Shown here piece after piece: positions 1 to 13,010 of a stretch of DNA of 64,000 nt. The notes beneath the pieces were generated by a model that was not told the origin of the DNA, did no database searches, and saw only the letters and a list, made by a program, of their open reading frames with translations. Position 1 is the stretch's first letter. Every line of letters starts with the position of its first letter. Where the stretch lies: positions 10,336,683 through 10,400,682 of the forward strand of contig CM034603.1 in NCBI GenBank assembly GCA_020091685.1, written 5' to 3'. The translations under genes were made by a program, and so were the position numbers. The stretch is from Lutjanus erythropterus. Lineage: Eukaryota > Chordata > Actinopteri > Lutjaniformes > Lutjanidae.

Positions 1-1039
1 TAATTCATGGGTTCCCACTTGTGGCATCCAACAGCTTTGTGGGGTTCATAACTTTAAAGGGCAGTTTGAGGGTTAAGACTTGGTTTTAGGGTTAGGATTA
101 GTTGTGCTGGTTGGTGTTAGGGTAAAGGGCTAGGGAAAGCATTATGTCAATGACAGGTCCTACGAAACATTTCAGACTGAAGACCAGTTAATTGGGGACG
201 GCTTGTCCAATGGGGGATAAAAGCTGTATGCTCAGTTGGCCTTTCACTAAGACCCTATCACGAACAGGACAGGACACGAACTGTCCAATCCAATCAGCCA
301 AATTTGTGTCAGATAGCAGAGCATTTGACAGGCTTGTGTCTTATTCCTCGGGGTTTTATTGGGATTATGTTGTGGGTTTGAGGTGGAGGATCTGGACAGG
401 TGCGGAATCAAAGTGGGCTGATTATGGTCTAAGCTGGTTAGCTTCACTCTTATCCAGGCTCTTTGTCTGAGGTGATTATGATCCAGTTGGTCTGGTTATG
501 CTATATTTCACCATCTGACTAATTTTTGATGTGATGTAGCTTTAGCCCATAATAGTTATATTATGTATGTAGCTGTTAAATATTGAAAAGTCAGCTGGAG
601 ACAAACTTCTCAGCTGAGTCACTGAGTTGAAGCATAGGCTTTATCTATGAATCTGCCAGCGAGAGTCATCATCTCAGCCAAGAAAATCCATGGGTGTTGG
701 CTAGAAATGAAAAGCTGCTTTTGTTTACTTCTCTGTGGAATCCAAGACCATGTGTAAATATTGCCAGTTTTGAAGTTAAATCTGCCACTGTTCTCACTGT
801 AAATGCCATACAGTGCAGGGTGAGAATGGAAAGCTTGACAGGCATAGCAACAGTAGCTAAAGAGGGTGAGGCTTTATGAAGGATCCCTTAAGAAAAAGGT
901 GATTTTTGGGTCAGGGTATGGTTAAGGTTAGGGTTAGTCCCTAGGAAATGAATAGAGGTCTATGCAATTTCCCCAAAAATAAGTAATTGTATTTTTGTGT
1001 GTGTGTGTGTGTGTCCGTGTGTGAAACCTCTAGGTTGCT
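1..1039. other. 5' flank of the cytokine receptor gene, no exon seen
   Basis: No exon or recognised repeat can be supported here. The only clear structure is a short TG tract at about 996-1014, immediately upstream of the receptor start codon. The promoter and any 5' untranslated exon of the receptor should lie here, but I see no convincing TATA box. Short GGGTTAGG-like words near 65-120 and 920-940 are scattered, not a telomeric array. Confidence 0.4.
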
Positions 1040-1145
1040 ATGAAGCTGGTTCCTGTCCATTCACTGCTTTGGTCCTGTTTGCTGGTCTTGTGGGCTTCAC
1101 AAAATGGTGGGTTATGTTTGGCATTACACACTACTCACACGCACG

Positions 1146-1188
<43 letters not shown>

Positions 1189-4100
1189 CTTGGGAACACA
1201 TTGCTTAATTCGTCAAACATTTTTGGCTATCTTGCTTTCATCTGGGTGGTGTTGCACTTTGTTTCTGTTTTCCTTCCTTATGAGGAAACCAGCTTTGTCC
1301 ACTACCCCGATTAAAGAAAAATCCCCTAAATTCTGATAAGTTAAGCGTGGTGTGCTGATTATGATGGACTCTGACGATGATTTTCCTTGTGTTATAACTC
1401 TCGATATATGTTCTCTTTTAACAGAGGCAGAGGCCAACAATCCAGATGTCTGTTCGGATGAAAAGTATACTGATGAAGTGAGAGTCACTATGTTCTATTA
1501 AAGGGAAATTTGGCACTTTTCATGTGGATGTCCAGCCAGTATTGATTGTAAATGCAGTTAGTGGAAGTAATAGATTCCTCAGGGCATGCTATACTGACCA
1601 AGACAAGTTCTCTTACTGTCTGAGCCTACATGTATTAGTATGCATTGCATGCCAGCTTCTGACACCCACACCCATGTTGCTCTGTATTGTCACCCTAGTC
1701 TATAGCTGTTATTTTAATGGCCAGAACATTAGGTTAGGTAAATACAAATGTATTATGTAGTATGCCATCTGGCTGCCCAGAGGCAAAGGATTGAAATCCA
1801 AGCTGAAATACCCTGGATTCAAGGAGAACAGCAGATTTGTCAGCATTAGAACTCAGTTTTCTGGGTCAGTACAGCACCCACTGATAAATGTATTGCCTCA
1901 GTTAATTACATTTACCATTTAACACTGACTGGACATCCACACAGGAGAGTGCCACATTTTCTCTTAAACTTCCAAAAATCCACACAGACACAATAAAGGC
2001 AGACGTACTTATCTTGATAACTATACTCTAGTCTTTATGTTTGTGAAACTCTTTCAGATAATACCAACTTCATCAGTGAAGGGGCATAATGTACAGGACA
2101 AAGCAGTGATTGATAACTTTCTCTGTCGCCTTTACCCTACAAATATACTCAACTGCTCCTGGTCACTCCACGCTTTACCGAGAGATGCTCAGCTCTTTGT
2201 CTGTATCAGGTATTTTTAATGATTATTTCTCATGAATATCAGTGCATATTTACATTACAGGCACATTGGAATGCATGCATTGTTTTTAACGTTTGTCTCT
2301 TTCTCTGTCTGTTCATCCAGTATTTGTGACGACAAAATGACAGTTCACTCTAATTCTTCTGTGGAAAGAGTCGGATCAAGCGTTTTCAGTCAGGAGGCAC
2401 ATGACGACTTACATGTTGTCCTCCAATTCAACATAACCCTACATGACGAGTGGACAGTCTACGCCTACATATACGACATGGACATGCTAGGTAAACATGC
2501 TACTGAGTATGTACAAATAATAATACTACAGATGGTCTTCAGTGGCATCCAGTGGCATTGAATAATGCTCCTGGTAGTACCCAATTTTGATTCTATCCAC
2601 TTAGGTGTTGACAGTGGATGAGTAGATATTTAACATCTGTTTGTCAGCAGTAATTTTTTAACCACAAGCTATGACTAACAAATGTACAACATACTGTCTG
2701 CAGGCTGTGTCAGCAGAACAAAATGTGATTCACATGGTTGAAAAAATTGTGCGAGCATGGTAGTTTGGAAAGTGGATTAGTACATTAAGGTGTAATGTGT
2801 TTAGAGACAAAGAGTCAAGATCCTTTTACAACTGCAGAGGATCAGACACGGTAGCTGGTTGTTTTTTTGTTTTGTTTTTTTGCAACTGTCAGTTACGATG
2901 TACGCACAAATTTTATGTCTCTTCCCAGCCTGTACTTCATCCTCACATTCATTTAAGTTACTTCCATTGATTTAGTTTAGTTTTAGTTAAAAATAATTGG
3001 GCCACATTTATTCATTTACCTACCCCAGCTGCCTGTTCAGACTGCTGCTGTCTGGAAAGAGTTATAGAAGTATCCACTGCTGTACCACCAAAGTAAAGAG
3101 CAGCTGTGAGACTGCTTAATTCATCCTCAGCACTTACTGTATATACATTTAAAGGACAAATATGTGATAAATTTACTGTAATAAATCTAAAAATGGCCAC
3201 GATATGTCATCAGAGCTTAAGGAAACATGCCTAGTTGAAATACTTCTCTGACACCAACACTGCAGCTGAGACGCCCCCCCAATTCACTTTAACCATAAGA
3301 TCAATAGGATGTCAACCTATTCAATATAGGGTCTATGGCTCCAACTCGCTATTTGGACTGAAGTACTAAATTTTGCACATCCGATTGTTACACATTGCTC
3401 CTTTAATGCTGTATTTGTGAGCAGCAAAAAAGGGACTGCAAGTGCAATCTTACTATACAACCCAGTGTTGTATATGGTATGTGGCGAATACATCTACCAT
3501 GTACCTTAAATAGTTAACAAGTCTACAGCCAGGCTATAACAGCTCTACAAGGCTGTACTTAGCCACAGTGGTGCTTTGAGCTAATGTTAGCATGGCAGCA
3601 TGCTCACAGTGACAATGCTAACATATGCAAACATTATGTTTAGCAGGTATGTTTACCGTGTTCATTATCTTAGTTCAGCATGTTAGCAAGCTGTATTAAA
3701 CAGATTTAACTGGACTTAATGTTGATGCTAGAGGAACACTTAGGATCACCAAAGTTGTTATGATTAATCCTGAGAAATGGATTAACATCTGTACAAAATG
3801 TCATGGCAATCCATCCAACAGTTCGCTCAAAATTACAAAATATAAGTCTGATAGTGGCATTGTCTCATAATGCCCTGTTTGTTTTGAAAAATATGCATTA
3901 CTGATGTGATTTCACTTGTCTATCATACTGATTAGGCTATCAGGAGTCATGGGTTGTCGATCTCATTCGACCTCTTTAAACCAGATGAAGGAGAGTGCAG
4001 CTGCCACTGTGAGAGGAACCTGTGATAAAAAAAATATCTAAAAAATATGTTTGGTTCCTACAGTGACTGTAACAAACCTGTTCTCATCTGATCACCCTCC

Positions 4101-6898
4101 TTCTGACTGAATTGCTATCTGACAAATTTTGTGGTTGTGTGTGCTACAGAGACCCCGTCTCCACCTCCAAACATTTCTGCATCGGTCAAAGACGGAGACC
4201 TGTTGGTGACATGGGATCTGCCCCATAGTCGAGTAAGCAATAAGCCTTCATGCTTTGACTACCAGCTGGACATCGGTGACGAGGTACAGTATGTCTTTGT
4301 GTATGGATATGGATGTTGATTATTGCAGACATAATAAACCAGTTAGTATAGAGTGTTTTCATGGTGTGCTATTGATTTGGATTGGTCATTGGTGATTTGC
4401 TGCCTTCAAATGGGGGCATTTACTGTGTTCAAGAGAACAGTTCATGTGAACACTTCCTGCTTGTGGTATTTACAACCTTATATGTGGAAATTGTCAAATT
4501 CCACATACAAGGTTGTAAATACCACAAGCTCCAAGTTCATGTGTCATGAGCACATCTTCCCACGCAATCAAAAGTTCCATTTGAAGGCAGCATTTTTGCT
4601 GAAAATGGTGAATTTTAGTCAGCCAAATATAAGCTTGTAAGAATAACAAACAAGTTTCTCATCAACTGATTTCTTTAATATATTGGTTTAAGGCATTTTA
4701 ATTGTTAATATGTTTATGACAGATCTGCATTTTAATCCAGAAAGTTGTAGACTGTCAAAAACCTAAAAGTTTTAGATGTTTAGTTAAATGTCCAAAATGT
4801 AAAGATCAGTTCATCACCTCTCTTGGCTTCACAATAGACATCATTGACATCATCATTATTTTCTGTTGCACGTAAACAGGACAAAACTTAACACATCTTT
4901 TTAAATAATTCTATGTAATTCTATTCTTCTTGTGAATCTTTATTTTTTAAAAATAGGGAGCACACAAAAATTTCAAAGACAAGCTGTCTTATACAGAAAA
5001 GAATGCAGATCCCAGCTTCACCTACAGAGTCAGGATGAGGACGAGGATAGAGGACCGCTGCTTTGAGAAATCTCAATGGAGTGACTGGAGCCACACTGTC
5101 AGTAAGTTCTGGTTGTTACAGTCATCTCAAACACCAAACTTTCATCATGTCCATCCATTAGCTGACTGGTTGATGTCTGAAAGCCTGAATAGGCTATTTT
5201 CTATTTTATGAACATAAAAACATCAGTACAATGATAAGTACATGTATATGTTTCTGCTTGTAGCGGTGGAACCGGTAACTCAGCTCAGCACTCTGGTGAT
5301 CATCTCAATTTCACTTGGAATACCCATGATCCTCCTGGCTGTACTGCTGCTGCTGCGCTATCAGAGGTACTGTTTCTGACTGAATGACTAATCTGTGGAC
5401 TGATACATGACTTACACACACGCACACGCAGTCATTCATAGATGCACTGAGAACTGCTTTTTTTTAATCCACTTCTGTGAGCTGCTGCCAATCCGAAAAC
5501 ATAAACTCTGTCCTCTCTTCTAAAAGTCGACTCCAACGGCGGCAGTAGCTGTTAAGTTTAGCAAGAAAACACAATGCAAAAAAAGGAGAAGTGAGAGGGA
5601 TGAATGTGTGATGGTGTTTCTCTGAAAAGCCACCACAAAACATGCACCCTAAACTTCCTTAAGATGTAGACAGAAATTCCCCTTTCTGAGATCTGAGATA
5701 GCCCAACAGGAAAAACACAAAATGAAAAAGAAAAAAAAAAAAACATGCAAAAGAAGGTGAGGGGAGGATGCGCTCCACTTGGTCATCGGCATGTCAAAAT
5801 TATTACTGTACCCGATGCAAATGTCAGCAGAAGTCTAAGCCAAACTCCACACACTGCATAATCTTGACCTAGAAATACCTCATTGTAGTTGTATGCTTTC
5901 ACCATACAGTCAAGTTCTAGTTTACATCCAGGTTTGCATAATATGTTGTTTGTAATAAAGACTTTGAGGGAATTTAATGAAAGGTATTACGTGTATTTGT
6001 TATCACTAGATGAACATGTATGATTCTGTTGAAACATTTTCAGTGAGAGGGCTGATAGAAAGCTGAACATTATGATGTCACAGAGAAGTTGAGCTTTGAC
6101 CTTTGGGAAATAAAATGCCATCACCTCATCATTTTATCCTAGTAGACATATGTGTGAAATTTTGTTAAAATTCGTGTATGAATAGTGGAGTTATGGCCAA
6201 AAACATGTTTTGTGGGGTCACAGTGACTTCAATCTTTGACCCACAAAATCTGATCCGTTCATCCTTGAATCCAATGTGTTTGAAGAAATTCAAAGTGTAC
6301 TTAACACGTCATGTTCACAAGAATGGGACTGATGGATCGACGGACAAGCCGAAAAACATAACACGTGTCTGGCTAACGTTGACGTCATATTGGTGGGACA
6401 CATGCCTCTGCGGTGTGACAAGCTCAGAACACACATTTATTGTAGCTTTACAAGATCTTTAAACCAATGAAAAGCAGATTTTTATAAATTTATTAGAAAT
6501 GTCAATATCGACACGTTTTCAGCACAGTACACAAATATAATTTAGTTTACTGCCATTCTTGCTCAGGCTAATTTTGCGTGTTTGTGTTTCAGGGTGACTA
6601 AAGTTTTGTTCCCTCCAATTCCTCGGCCCCCGCAAAAGTACATATATATCCTGGAAAAGAATGACACATCCAATGTAAGTACAACCCCATACTGGCCGAA
6701 CACACCCCTTTAACACTCAACCCAACCACAAACATTTCCTGTTTATAAATAGTTACAAAGTTTTTTTGTGTGTGTGTGTGTGTGTGTGTGCGTGTGTGTG
6801 TTTGTTTTCAGCTCTTCCACCCTGCCCCGAAGCCTGAGCCTGTGGAGGAGATCACAGAGGTGGAGGACACAGAGCAAGTCCCTGGACAGACATCCTGA
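1040..6898 (+). CDS. Type I cytokine receptor alpha chain (IL-13RA1 / IL-5RA / CSF2RA group), complete
   Basis: This is a single-pass membrane receptor subunit for a four-helix cytokine that would pair with a signalling chain. Exons are 1040-1106, 1425-1477, 2058-2209, 2321-2490, 4150-4283, 4957-5101, 5264-5366, 6593-6674 and 6812-6898. All junctions are GT/AG, phases agree throughout, and the sum is 993 nt (330 aa plus stop). Exon 1 gives a signal peptide (MKLVPVHSLLWSCLLVLWAS). Exons 3-4 give the first cytokine-receptor domain with the NCSW motif and paired cysteines. Exons 5-6 give the membrane-proximal fibronectin III domain ending in WSDWS. Exon 7 is the transmembrane helix. Exons 8-9 encode a short tail with a box-1 motif (LFPPIPRPP) and an acidic C-terminus. 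The CF-x4-WSDWS context and box 1 resemble IL-13RA1, while tail length resembles IL-5RA, so I do not assign a symbol. There is no extra N-terminal D1 domain. The start has G at -3. Confidence 0.88.
1134..1187. repeat. (CA)n microsatellite in receptor intron 1
   Basis: Alternating CA with a few GCAC interruptions at its left end. Threonine-histidine frames crossing it are repeat artefacts. Confidence 0.95.
3540..3840 (+). repeat. Interspersed repeat rich in GCTAACATG-type words
   Basis: This stretch in receptor intron 4 contains repeated 'gctaatgttagcatg' words. Its right part contains the phrase 'catggcaatccatccaac'. Closely related wording recurs at 50180-50660 and 60520-61090, so this is a dispersed family. 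The orientation here appears opposite to the copy at 60520. No terminal repeats or target-site duplication could be delimited. Confidence 0.6.
4397..4592. repeat. About 196-bp imperfect palindrome (foldback/MITE-like) in receptor intron 5
   Basis: The inner arms, about 4460-4490 and 4498-4528, are inverted copies over about 30 bases with one mismatch around a short loop. Outer arms continue the symmetry: the 15-base word gctgccttcaaatgg near 4398 is mirrored near 4577-4591. The structure could fold as one long hairpin in the receptor pre-mRNA. A non-autonomous DNA element is the simplest explanation. No target duplication was identified. Confidence 0.65.
6040..6440 (+). repeat. Interspersed repeat in receptor intron 7
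   Basis: The wording (loss-of-frame text around 'tttgaagaaattc', 'caagaatgggactgatgga') matches a dispersed non-coding family that I recall from many teleost genomes. It carries an incidental 94-codon open frame at 6178-6462, which I do not regard as a gene. Boundaries are approximate. Confidence 0.45.
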
Positions 6899-6926
6899 GA
6901 ACAATATGGGAAAGACACCTTCAAAG

Positions 6927-7354
6927 AATAAAATCTGCCTGTGGTTACATCTGACTTCATGCACTGTTAGATGCATTTCCATGCAAAATTAGACAAATGT
7001 AGTGTGTTTGTGTGTGTGTGTGTGTATTTGTGTGGAAACTATGGTTTTACATTTCTAATGTTTTACGCTTCATGACACTTTAATACATTTTAGCACATGT
7101 AAAAGTCCACCAGCATGATAGCGAAACATATGCTATGGATATCACGCGATAATTCTGCACTGCTTGGTAACTCAAATGACTTGTGACCTTTTTTGGTTAT
7201 TTATTTAAAAGGTTTGGGAACGTGTCGATTGCTGAGTTTTGATGAAAAATACTTGCTCTGCCTGAACTAGCTGGTTAGCTGGCCTTGAAATGTAGATCTG
7301 TTTATGATCTCATACTTCTACAAAATGTGTATACCTTTTTGCATGTGAAATAAA
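6927..7354 (+). promoter_or_regulatory. Poly(A) signals of the cytokine receptor gene
   Basis: Two AATAAA hexamers follow the stop codon, at 6927-6932 (29 nt after the stop) and 7349-7354. The first is close enough to yield a very short 3' UTR. The second would give a UTR of roughly 470 nt. Use is inferred from position only. Confidence 0.5.
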
Positions 7355-7512
7355 GTTGAGTGATACAGTATATTATAAAAATGCTCATTTTAAATGATTC
7401 TATTTATCTAAGCTTTATTTATAGTCGGTGGTCCAATAAAAGCAGTTCACAGTCTTTAGGAGAGCTCTGTGCACAGAACAATAAGAGCATAAGTATTTTA
7501 ACTTTTTGACAA

Positions 7513-7514
<2 letters not shown>

Positions 7515-7581
<67 letters not shown>

Positions 7582-7591
7582 GAATAATAAT
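7515..7591. repeat. (TAA)n microsatellite
   Basis: About 25 near-perfect TAA/ATA trinucleotides. Confidence 0.95.
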
Positions 7592-7599
7592 CAAACCAG

Positions 7600-10500
7600 C
7601 ATTATGTGAACACAACAATATGAGATAAAGGCTAACCTTCGGTACTTTAGGAAGTATGCTTTATCAGTTAGTCAGATAATAAGATTGATACCACTGTCAT
7701 ATTTATGAAATATGGAGTAAATATTCTAAAGAGTTTGGTCTAGACATGCTCTATATGAAAAAAGCCCTGAATTCACTTTGGTTTCGATTCGGTGCGATAT
7801 AAATAAAACTGAAGTTACTGTTAGCAGCTAGTTAGCTTTTATTAGAAGGGAAAAGGAAGCAGGGGAAACAACAACTAGCCTGGCTAAGTCCATCACTGGA
7901 CAAAACTACCAATTAAAACTTTTATACTGCCTTCTTTTGTGTAGATGAAACCAATGAGATATAAGGCTGGTTGCATAGATGAAGCTTAAGCCTAGTCCAA
8001 AATACCCAATTAAGCTGTCTCAACTCAAAGTGACTTGCAGAGGCCTATCTTAAAATATTTGTAGATTTATTGCATTCCAGATTAAATTGATGAAGATGAT
8101 TGCAAGAGGAAGGAGTAGAGCTGCTGACTAAATTGAGTCTCAGAAGCAGGTTTAACTTGTGCTTAGCACTGTTTGTGAGGGAACATGGACTGTTTGGAAT
8201 ATCTAAATCAGGGGTGGCCACTGTTCTTTTCTCTTGGAGGGTCCAAATAGTGGATCATGGGCCAAAAACACAAATTTGTAAGATGTAATGTATTGCATTG
8301 TTAAGATGCAAAATGGTGCCATGATTCCATGTTCCCTTAATTAACTGACTTCCTGTGCAAAGTGTCACTCTGCCCACCTGCTCAGATTATGATAAATAAT
8401 TAGGGATCCTACCTATTGAAAGACTTTCCAGATGTTTTTTTTTTTTACTTCTTGCCTTCATTGGACAAGACAGGCAAGGACAAACAGAGAAAGACAGGAG
8501 TGTGAGAGAGAGAGCAACATGCAGCAGGGGACATAGGCTGGACTGAGGACTAGCCTCAGTACATGGGTCACACTGTACTAAATGATTCATTCAATAAAGA
8601 GCATTTTAGCCTCTCAAAAATAAAACAGAATAAAGATTATATTCAGATTTTCTTTCATTAATTATTTTTTCTTTTTAGTTAGAAATATCTGATGGGCCAA
8701 ATCAAACGTTAAGACAGGCCATCTTGGCCCGCTGCCCCCACTTTGCGCAATAGAAGCAATACGAGTCTGTTTTTACTCTCAATAACTAGACGGTTTAACA
8801 CAATTTGTTTTAGTAGCATGTTTTCATACTCACAAAAGTTTTTTAAATTATTTCTTTTTGCCTTTGCTGTTCTGTCTGAAGTTTTTTTTTAAAATCCCAT
8901 TCTGTTCCACTTTTTTGTGAGTGACATTAGTAACTTACTTACCTTACTCCAGGACTCCATAGTCTGTGACTAACCAAGCCAAATGTAAGTCATATTCAAG
9001 CCTTGTCTGTGCATATTGTGTCTCAAGTACTGTAGTAAGATTTCATGGTGCTAATAGGTGTCCACCTTTGTCTAGTGCGATGGACATACAGGGCTAAGAC
9101 TCTTGAACAAGTCACACTGATGAGTTCTGAAGCATCCTCAAATATGAATCCCAGAGCTGTCAACACACACACAAAATATACATGCAAAGACTGAAGTCCA
9201 GATGTTGCTTCTTGCATTTAACAGTACCACATGGGCCACTTAGTCTTATGGGATAAGACTGTAGGCTGAGCCACTTGTTGCCTCTAACTGTACAAGAGAG
9301 AGAGAAAAAATGATTTGTGGTTTTTTTATGTGTGATTGGAAAGATAGACAATCATTGACAGACAGAAGTATCTGACGAATCCTTCATCTGAGGGATGTTT
9401 CGTTAGCATGGCTCAGAGAAACAGGGCTTATTGTAAAAATCCTGGCTTGAGTGAGTCTAACCAGATTTAAGCTCTTTCATAAAGCCAGTTCACAGCTAAT
9501 CAAATCAGACTAAATCAAAACTGGTTTTAGAGGTGACTGAAATACAGACCAGAGATATCAAGGACAGATCACATCAGTTCACAATGAAATAAACTGGCAT
9601 GTTAAAGGGATAGTTTGGATTAATTTAAGTGGGGCTGTATGAGGTACTTATCCACAGCCAGTGTATTAGATGGTGGTCAGTGTGCCCCCAGTTAGAAGAA
9701 GCAGAGAGGAGCACCAGCATGAAGCTAAGCAGTGTGCTGATGCAACCAGGGTCAACAACAAGAGGTATTGTAGCTGATTAAAAAAGTCCAACTTAAAAGC
9801 CAATAACAGTTTATGTGTGTTCTGTATTTAAAATATTTCTTTACTTTGCTGTCAGAGAGCCTTTTCTCACAGGAAATGTTATATAAACAAAATTTCATCC
9901 TCTCCAAAGCAACCAGGCTCCTTTGTCCAAATCAATAAATTTTACCTTGCAGAAACACAGGAGTTAGCGGTCTACTGCTTTCTCGTTCTCTTAGTTTGGT
10001 TGTGTAACTGTGTGGCTTTGGTTTATTAAAAGGTCAGTTAGGATGAAAGTCACACAATAATGCAAACAAACTAACCAACCGAGGCAGTAGTAGACCAGCA
10101 ACTTCTGTGTTCTCTGAAGTAAAATCACTGATTTCACCTGTGGAGTTCGGTTGGTTTAGCTAGAGCAATATTTGGCTCATATGACAGCAATTTCCTGTCA
10201 GAAAAGTTTGACTGATGGCAAAGTAGAGCTGTAAAAATATTCTAAATATACCCTACACTTAAAATTATATATATATATATGTATACATATATATATTAAG
10301 GTGGGCTTTTTTAAGTGGCTAAAATGTCTTTTATTGCTGACCCTGTCCACAGCAGTACATTACTTAGATTCCATGAGTGTAAAATATACTGACATTGTGA
10401 CAATAATCACATCACTGTGGGCCATGTGAGTAATGGTACAAATGGCACTTCCTATGCGCCTACAGTTGTGGGCCAAAGTTCTTCCGCAGCTTAATTACAG

Positions 10501-10819
10501 TGAATTTTGCACATTTATGCTGACTGGAATCCAGATACTTTAGACTGACAAAAATACAAGCTGGGATTTCCAGTAAGACTATGCAACTGTGACAAATTTG
10601 ACATTTACCTTATGTGGACAATTGAGCAGTGAAGACAAACTGAAAGAAGAAACACTGTTTCCGTCTGACACATTGACAGTAATACTGCTTAAGGTCAAAC
10701 AAAACTTAGCCTGAACCGTCCAAGACATTTATGTTGGGACACACACGTATCTTTTTTTGCATTACATACTAGATTGAGACTAATAGAAGTTTGTTGTGAC
10801 CTGAGAATTGTCTTGAAGG
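7600..10819. other. Intergenic stretch with degraded repeats, no gene seen
   Basis: Between the receptor and the first hAT element I find no exon with supporting splice sites and family resemblance. About 8200-8730 begins with 'aggggtggcca' and ends near 'cccgctgccccc', like degraded DNA-transposon termini known in fish. About 9603-10420 begins 'ttaaagggatagtttgga', which I recall as the head of a common teleost dispersed repeat. A TA tract lies at 10265-10300. Confidence 0.4.
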
Positions 10820-11755
10820 CAGTGGTGGACAGTAACGAAGTACATTTACTTGAGTGCTGTGCTTACATACATTTTTAGAGTATCTGCACTTTACTTGAGT
10901 ATTTGTTTTTTGGAAACTTATGACTTTCACTTCACTACATTTCTAGGAAGGTTGTTGTTATTTGTTAGTTTTAGGCGAAGCACAGCTTTGAGGTCAGCTG
11001 TTGCTGTTTTTTCTTGTCTAAAATGCAATTGGCCACATGCTGTGCTGGTCACAGGAGGAAACCAATCACAGTTTATACTCTCAGCTGGGACTGATGTAAA
11101 AGCAGAAATATGCCATCAAGGTGCTCTGTAACAAACACAAGCAAGCTCTCCCTCTTTTATTCAAACAAAACTCGGTAATGGTGACGGCAGGAGAAAGACA
11201 AAATTAAGTCTCAAGATTATTATAATCAGAAAGTATATACTATATATAATTTAACATGTAATTAGAAGAAGAGAAATAACTTCACATAGGCTTTTAATGT
11301 TGGATTGTTTTTGTTTTTACTGGGGTGAAAAATACCACATAATTCATGTATTTACTGCCCCTGAAGCCAGAAAGAAATCCCAGTTATTTAACAGACTTTG
11401 AGAACTTCTTACGGTTGGCTTCAATCTAATTTTATGCGGTGATTTTAATACAGTTACATCAGAAAATGACAATAGCTGTCCTTTTTGTTTTGATTGTATT
11501 TCTATGCTGAAGTTTTTATAGGTTTTTCTATAGGCTTTATGTAGCAGAGTGGTTCTACAAGCAGGTCAGTGCATCATTAGATGGTTTCAGAGTTACAAGG
11601 TTCTTAAAATGCATCATGAAAACAATACAGCAATGTATTGATATTAGAAAATGTACTTTGTAATTTGTACTTTTGAATACTTAAGTATTTTTAAAAGTAT
11701 ATATTTGACCAGGAGTATCTGTACTTAATGTGGTTGAGTACTTTGTCCACCACTG
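10820..11755 (+). mobile_element. Non-autonomous hAT-type DNA transposon, 936 bp
   Basis: The element starts CAGTGGTGGACA and ends with its inverted complement (GTCCACCACTG). It is flanked by an 8-bp target duplication, CTTGAAGG at 10812-10819 and CTTGTAGG at 11756-11763, matching 7 of 8. Eight-base duplications are characteristic of the hAT superfamily. Subterminal regions are rich in AAGTAC/GTACTT words. There is no transposase frame. Two relatives lie at 15136-17031. Confidence 0.85.
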
Positions 11756-11763
11756 CTTGTAGG

Positions 11764-12539
11764 TTTAATACCGCAAGTGGCTGAGAAGCACCTTGTCTTA
11801 CTAAAAACCAAAAATAAAAAAGTTACATGGTGAAATGAGTGTGCCCACAAAAGACCGAGCCACCTTTCCTGCACTGCTATATTTCCTGTGTTGTGACAGT
11901 GGCTTCAGATAAGATCAAAGATAAGCAGACAAAACCACACAGATCACACAGATCATTGTGTTCAAGTGTGACTTCCCCAAGCAGACATAAAACCTAAAAA
12001 TGCATCTACGCAGAGTCTGTGTGTTTTTAGATAAAAATCTCACAAACAGTCTAACAAAAGATAACCACAAGTATGTATTTTGTGGCACAAAACATGTTAA
12101 TACAGACAGACAACCACTTACTTCAGATTGAGGCAAACACAGCCTTCCTCACACACAATGACAGACTGCAAATGAAGGACATGGGTCCACCCAAAATGAA
12201 ACCACAGCAACAGAGATAGTGTGTGATATGCATGTATATTTACACAGCTTCTATTTTTTTTTGCACAAAAAACAATGTTCCCACACTTGCTCAGACAGAA
12301 CATTAAAATATTTCGATGAAAGGTCTCTTGAGTACACAGTGAAAAATGAATCTACTTGAAACTAGCAAGATTTGTAAACCTATGGAAGTCAATTTCCACC
12401 AATGTGATGAAAAAAAAGGTCCTGCAAGTCATTATAATTGAAGATTTTTTTTGGTCCCAACACTGTAATTTAAATATATTATATTACAAATATATCAGTA
12501 CTATTACTATACTATACAGTGGTATTCTACTAACCCTGA
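11764..12539. other. Spacer, no feature seen
   Basis: AT-rich intergenic DNA between the hAT element and the LINE remnant. Small open frames (11915-12136, 12118-12303) have no splice context or recognisable protein features. Confidence 0.4.
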
Positions 12540-13010
12540 ATGGATGTGATACGATAGCTATCATTGTTATACTAAATCAATACAAACCCATATCAGACCT
12601 GTCATTTATTAATAAAGTCTTTGAGAAAATTGTCTTGCCTCAGCTCAGGAACTTTTTAGCGGTAAATAACTGCCTCGACATTTTTCATTCTGGATTTAGT
12701 ACAGTGAGGGCTCATGTCGAGGCTCTGAATGACATTAATCTCAACATCCATTCTTGTAGAGTCTCTGTCTTGTGTTATTAGACCTTGCTGCAGGATTTCA
12801 TACAATTGATCACAATATATTAATAGACAGGCTTCAGCACTGGTCTGGTCTCTCCAACAAGGTCATGAATTGTCAAAGTCAAGACTATTTTGCATCAATT
12901 GGTAGCGTCAGACAATTTCCCAATAATGTGTGGAGTTCCCCAGGGATCAATGCTCGGACCTCTGTTGTTTAACCTTTACAGACTCCCATTAGCAGATATT
13001 ATTCTAAATT
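12540..13010 (+). pseudogene. L2/CR1-type LINE reverse-transcriptase remnant
   Basis: Three broken frames retain the order of a non-LTR reverse transcriptase. 'YKPISDLSFINKVFEKIV' corresponds to the NYRPIS-type block. 'LDLAAGFHTIDHNILIDRL' corresponds to the catalytic LDLSAAFDTVDH block, with the first catalytic Asp region altered. A frame change then leads to GVPQGSMLGPLLFNLY at about 12930-12977. The 5' part, endonuclease and 3' tail are missing. It is inactive. Confidence 0.85.

Noticed and set aside
60-130. GGGTTAGG-like words suggesting an interstitial telomere repeat
   Set aside because: The words are scattered and not in tandem.
12540-13010. Possible host gene from the open frames near 12356-12972
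   Set aside because: The frames contain reverse-transcriptase blocks of an L2/CR1-type LINE, broken by stops and a frame change.
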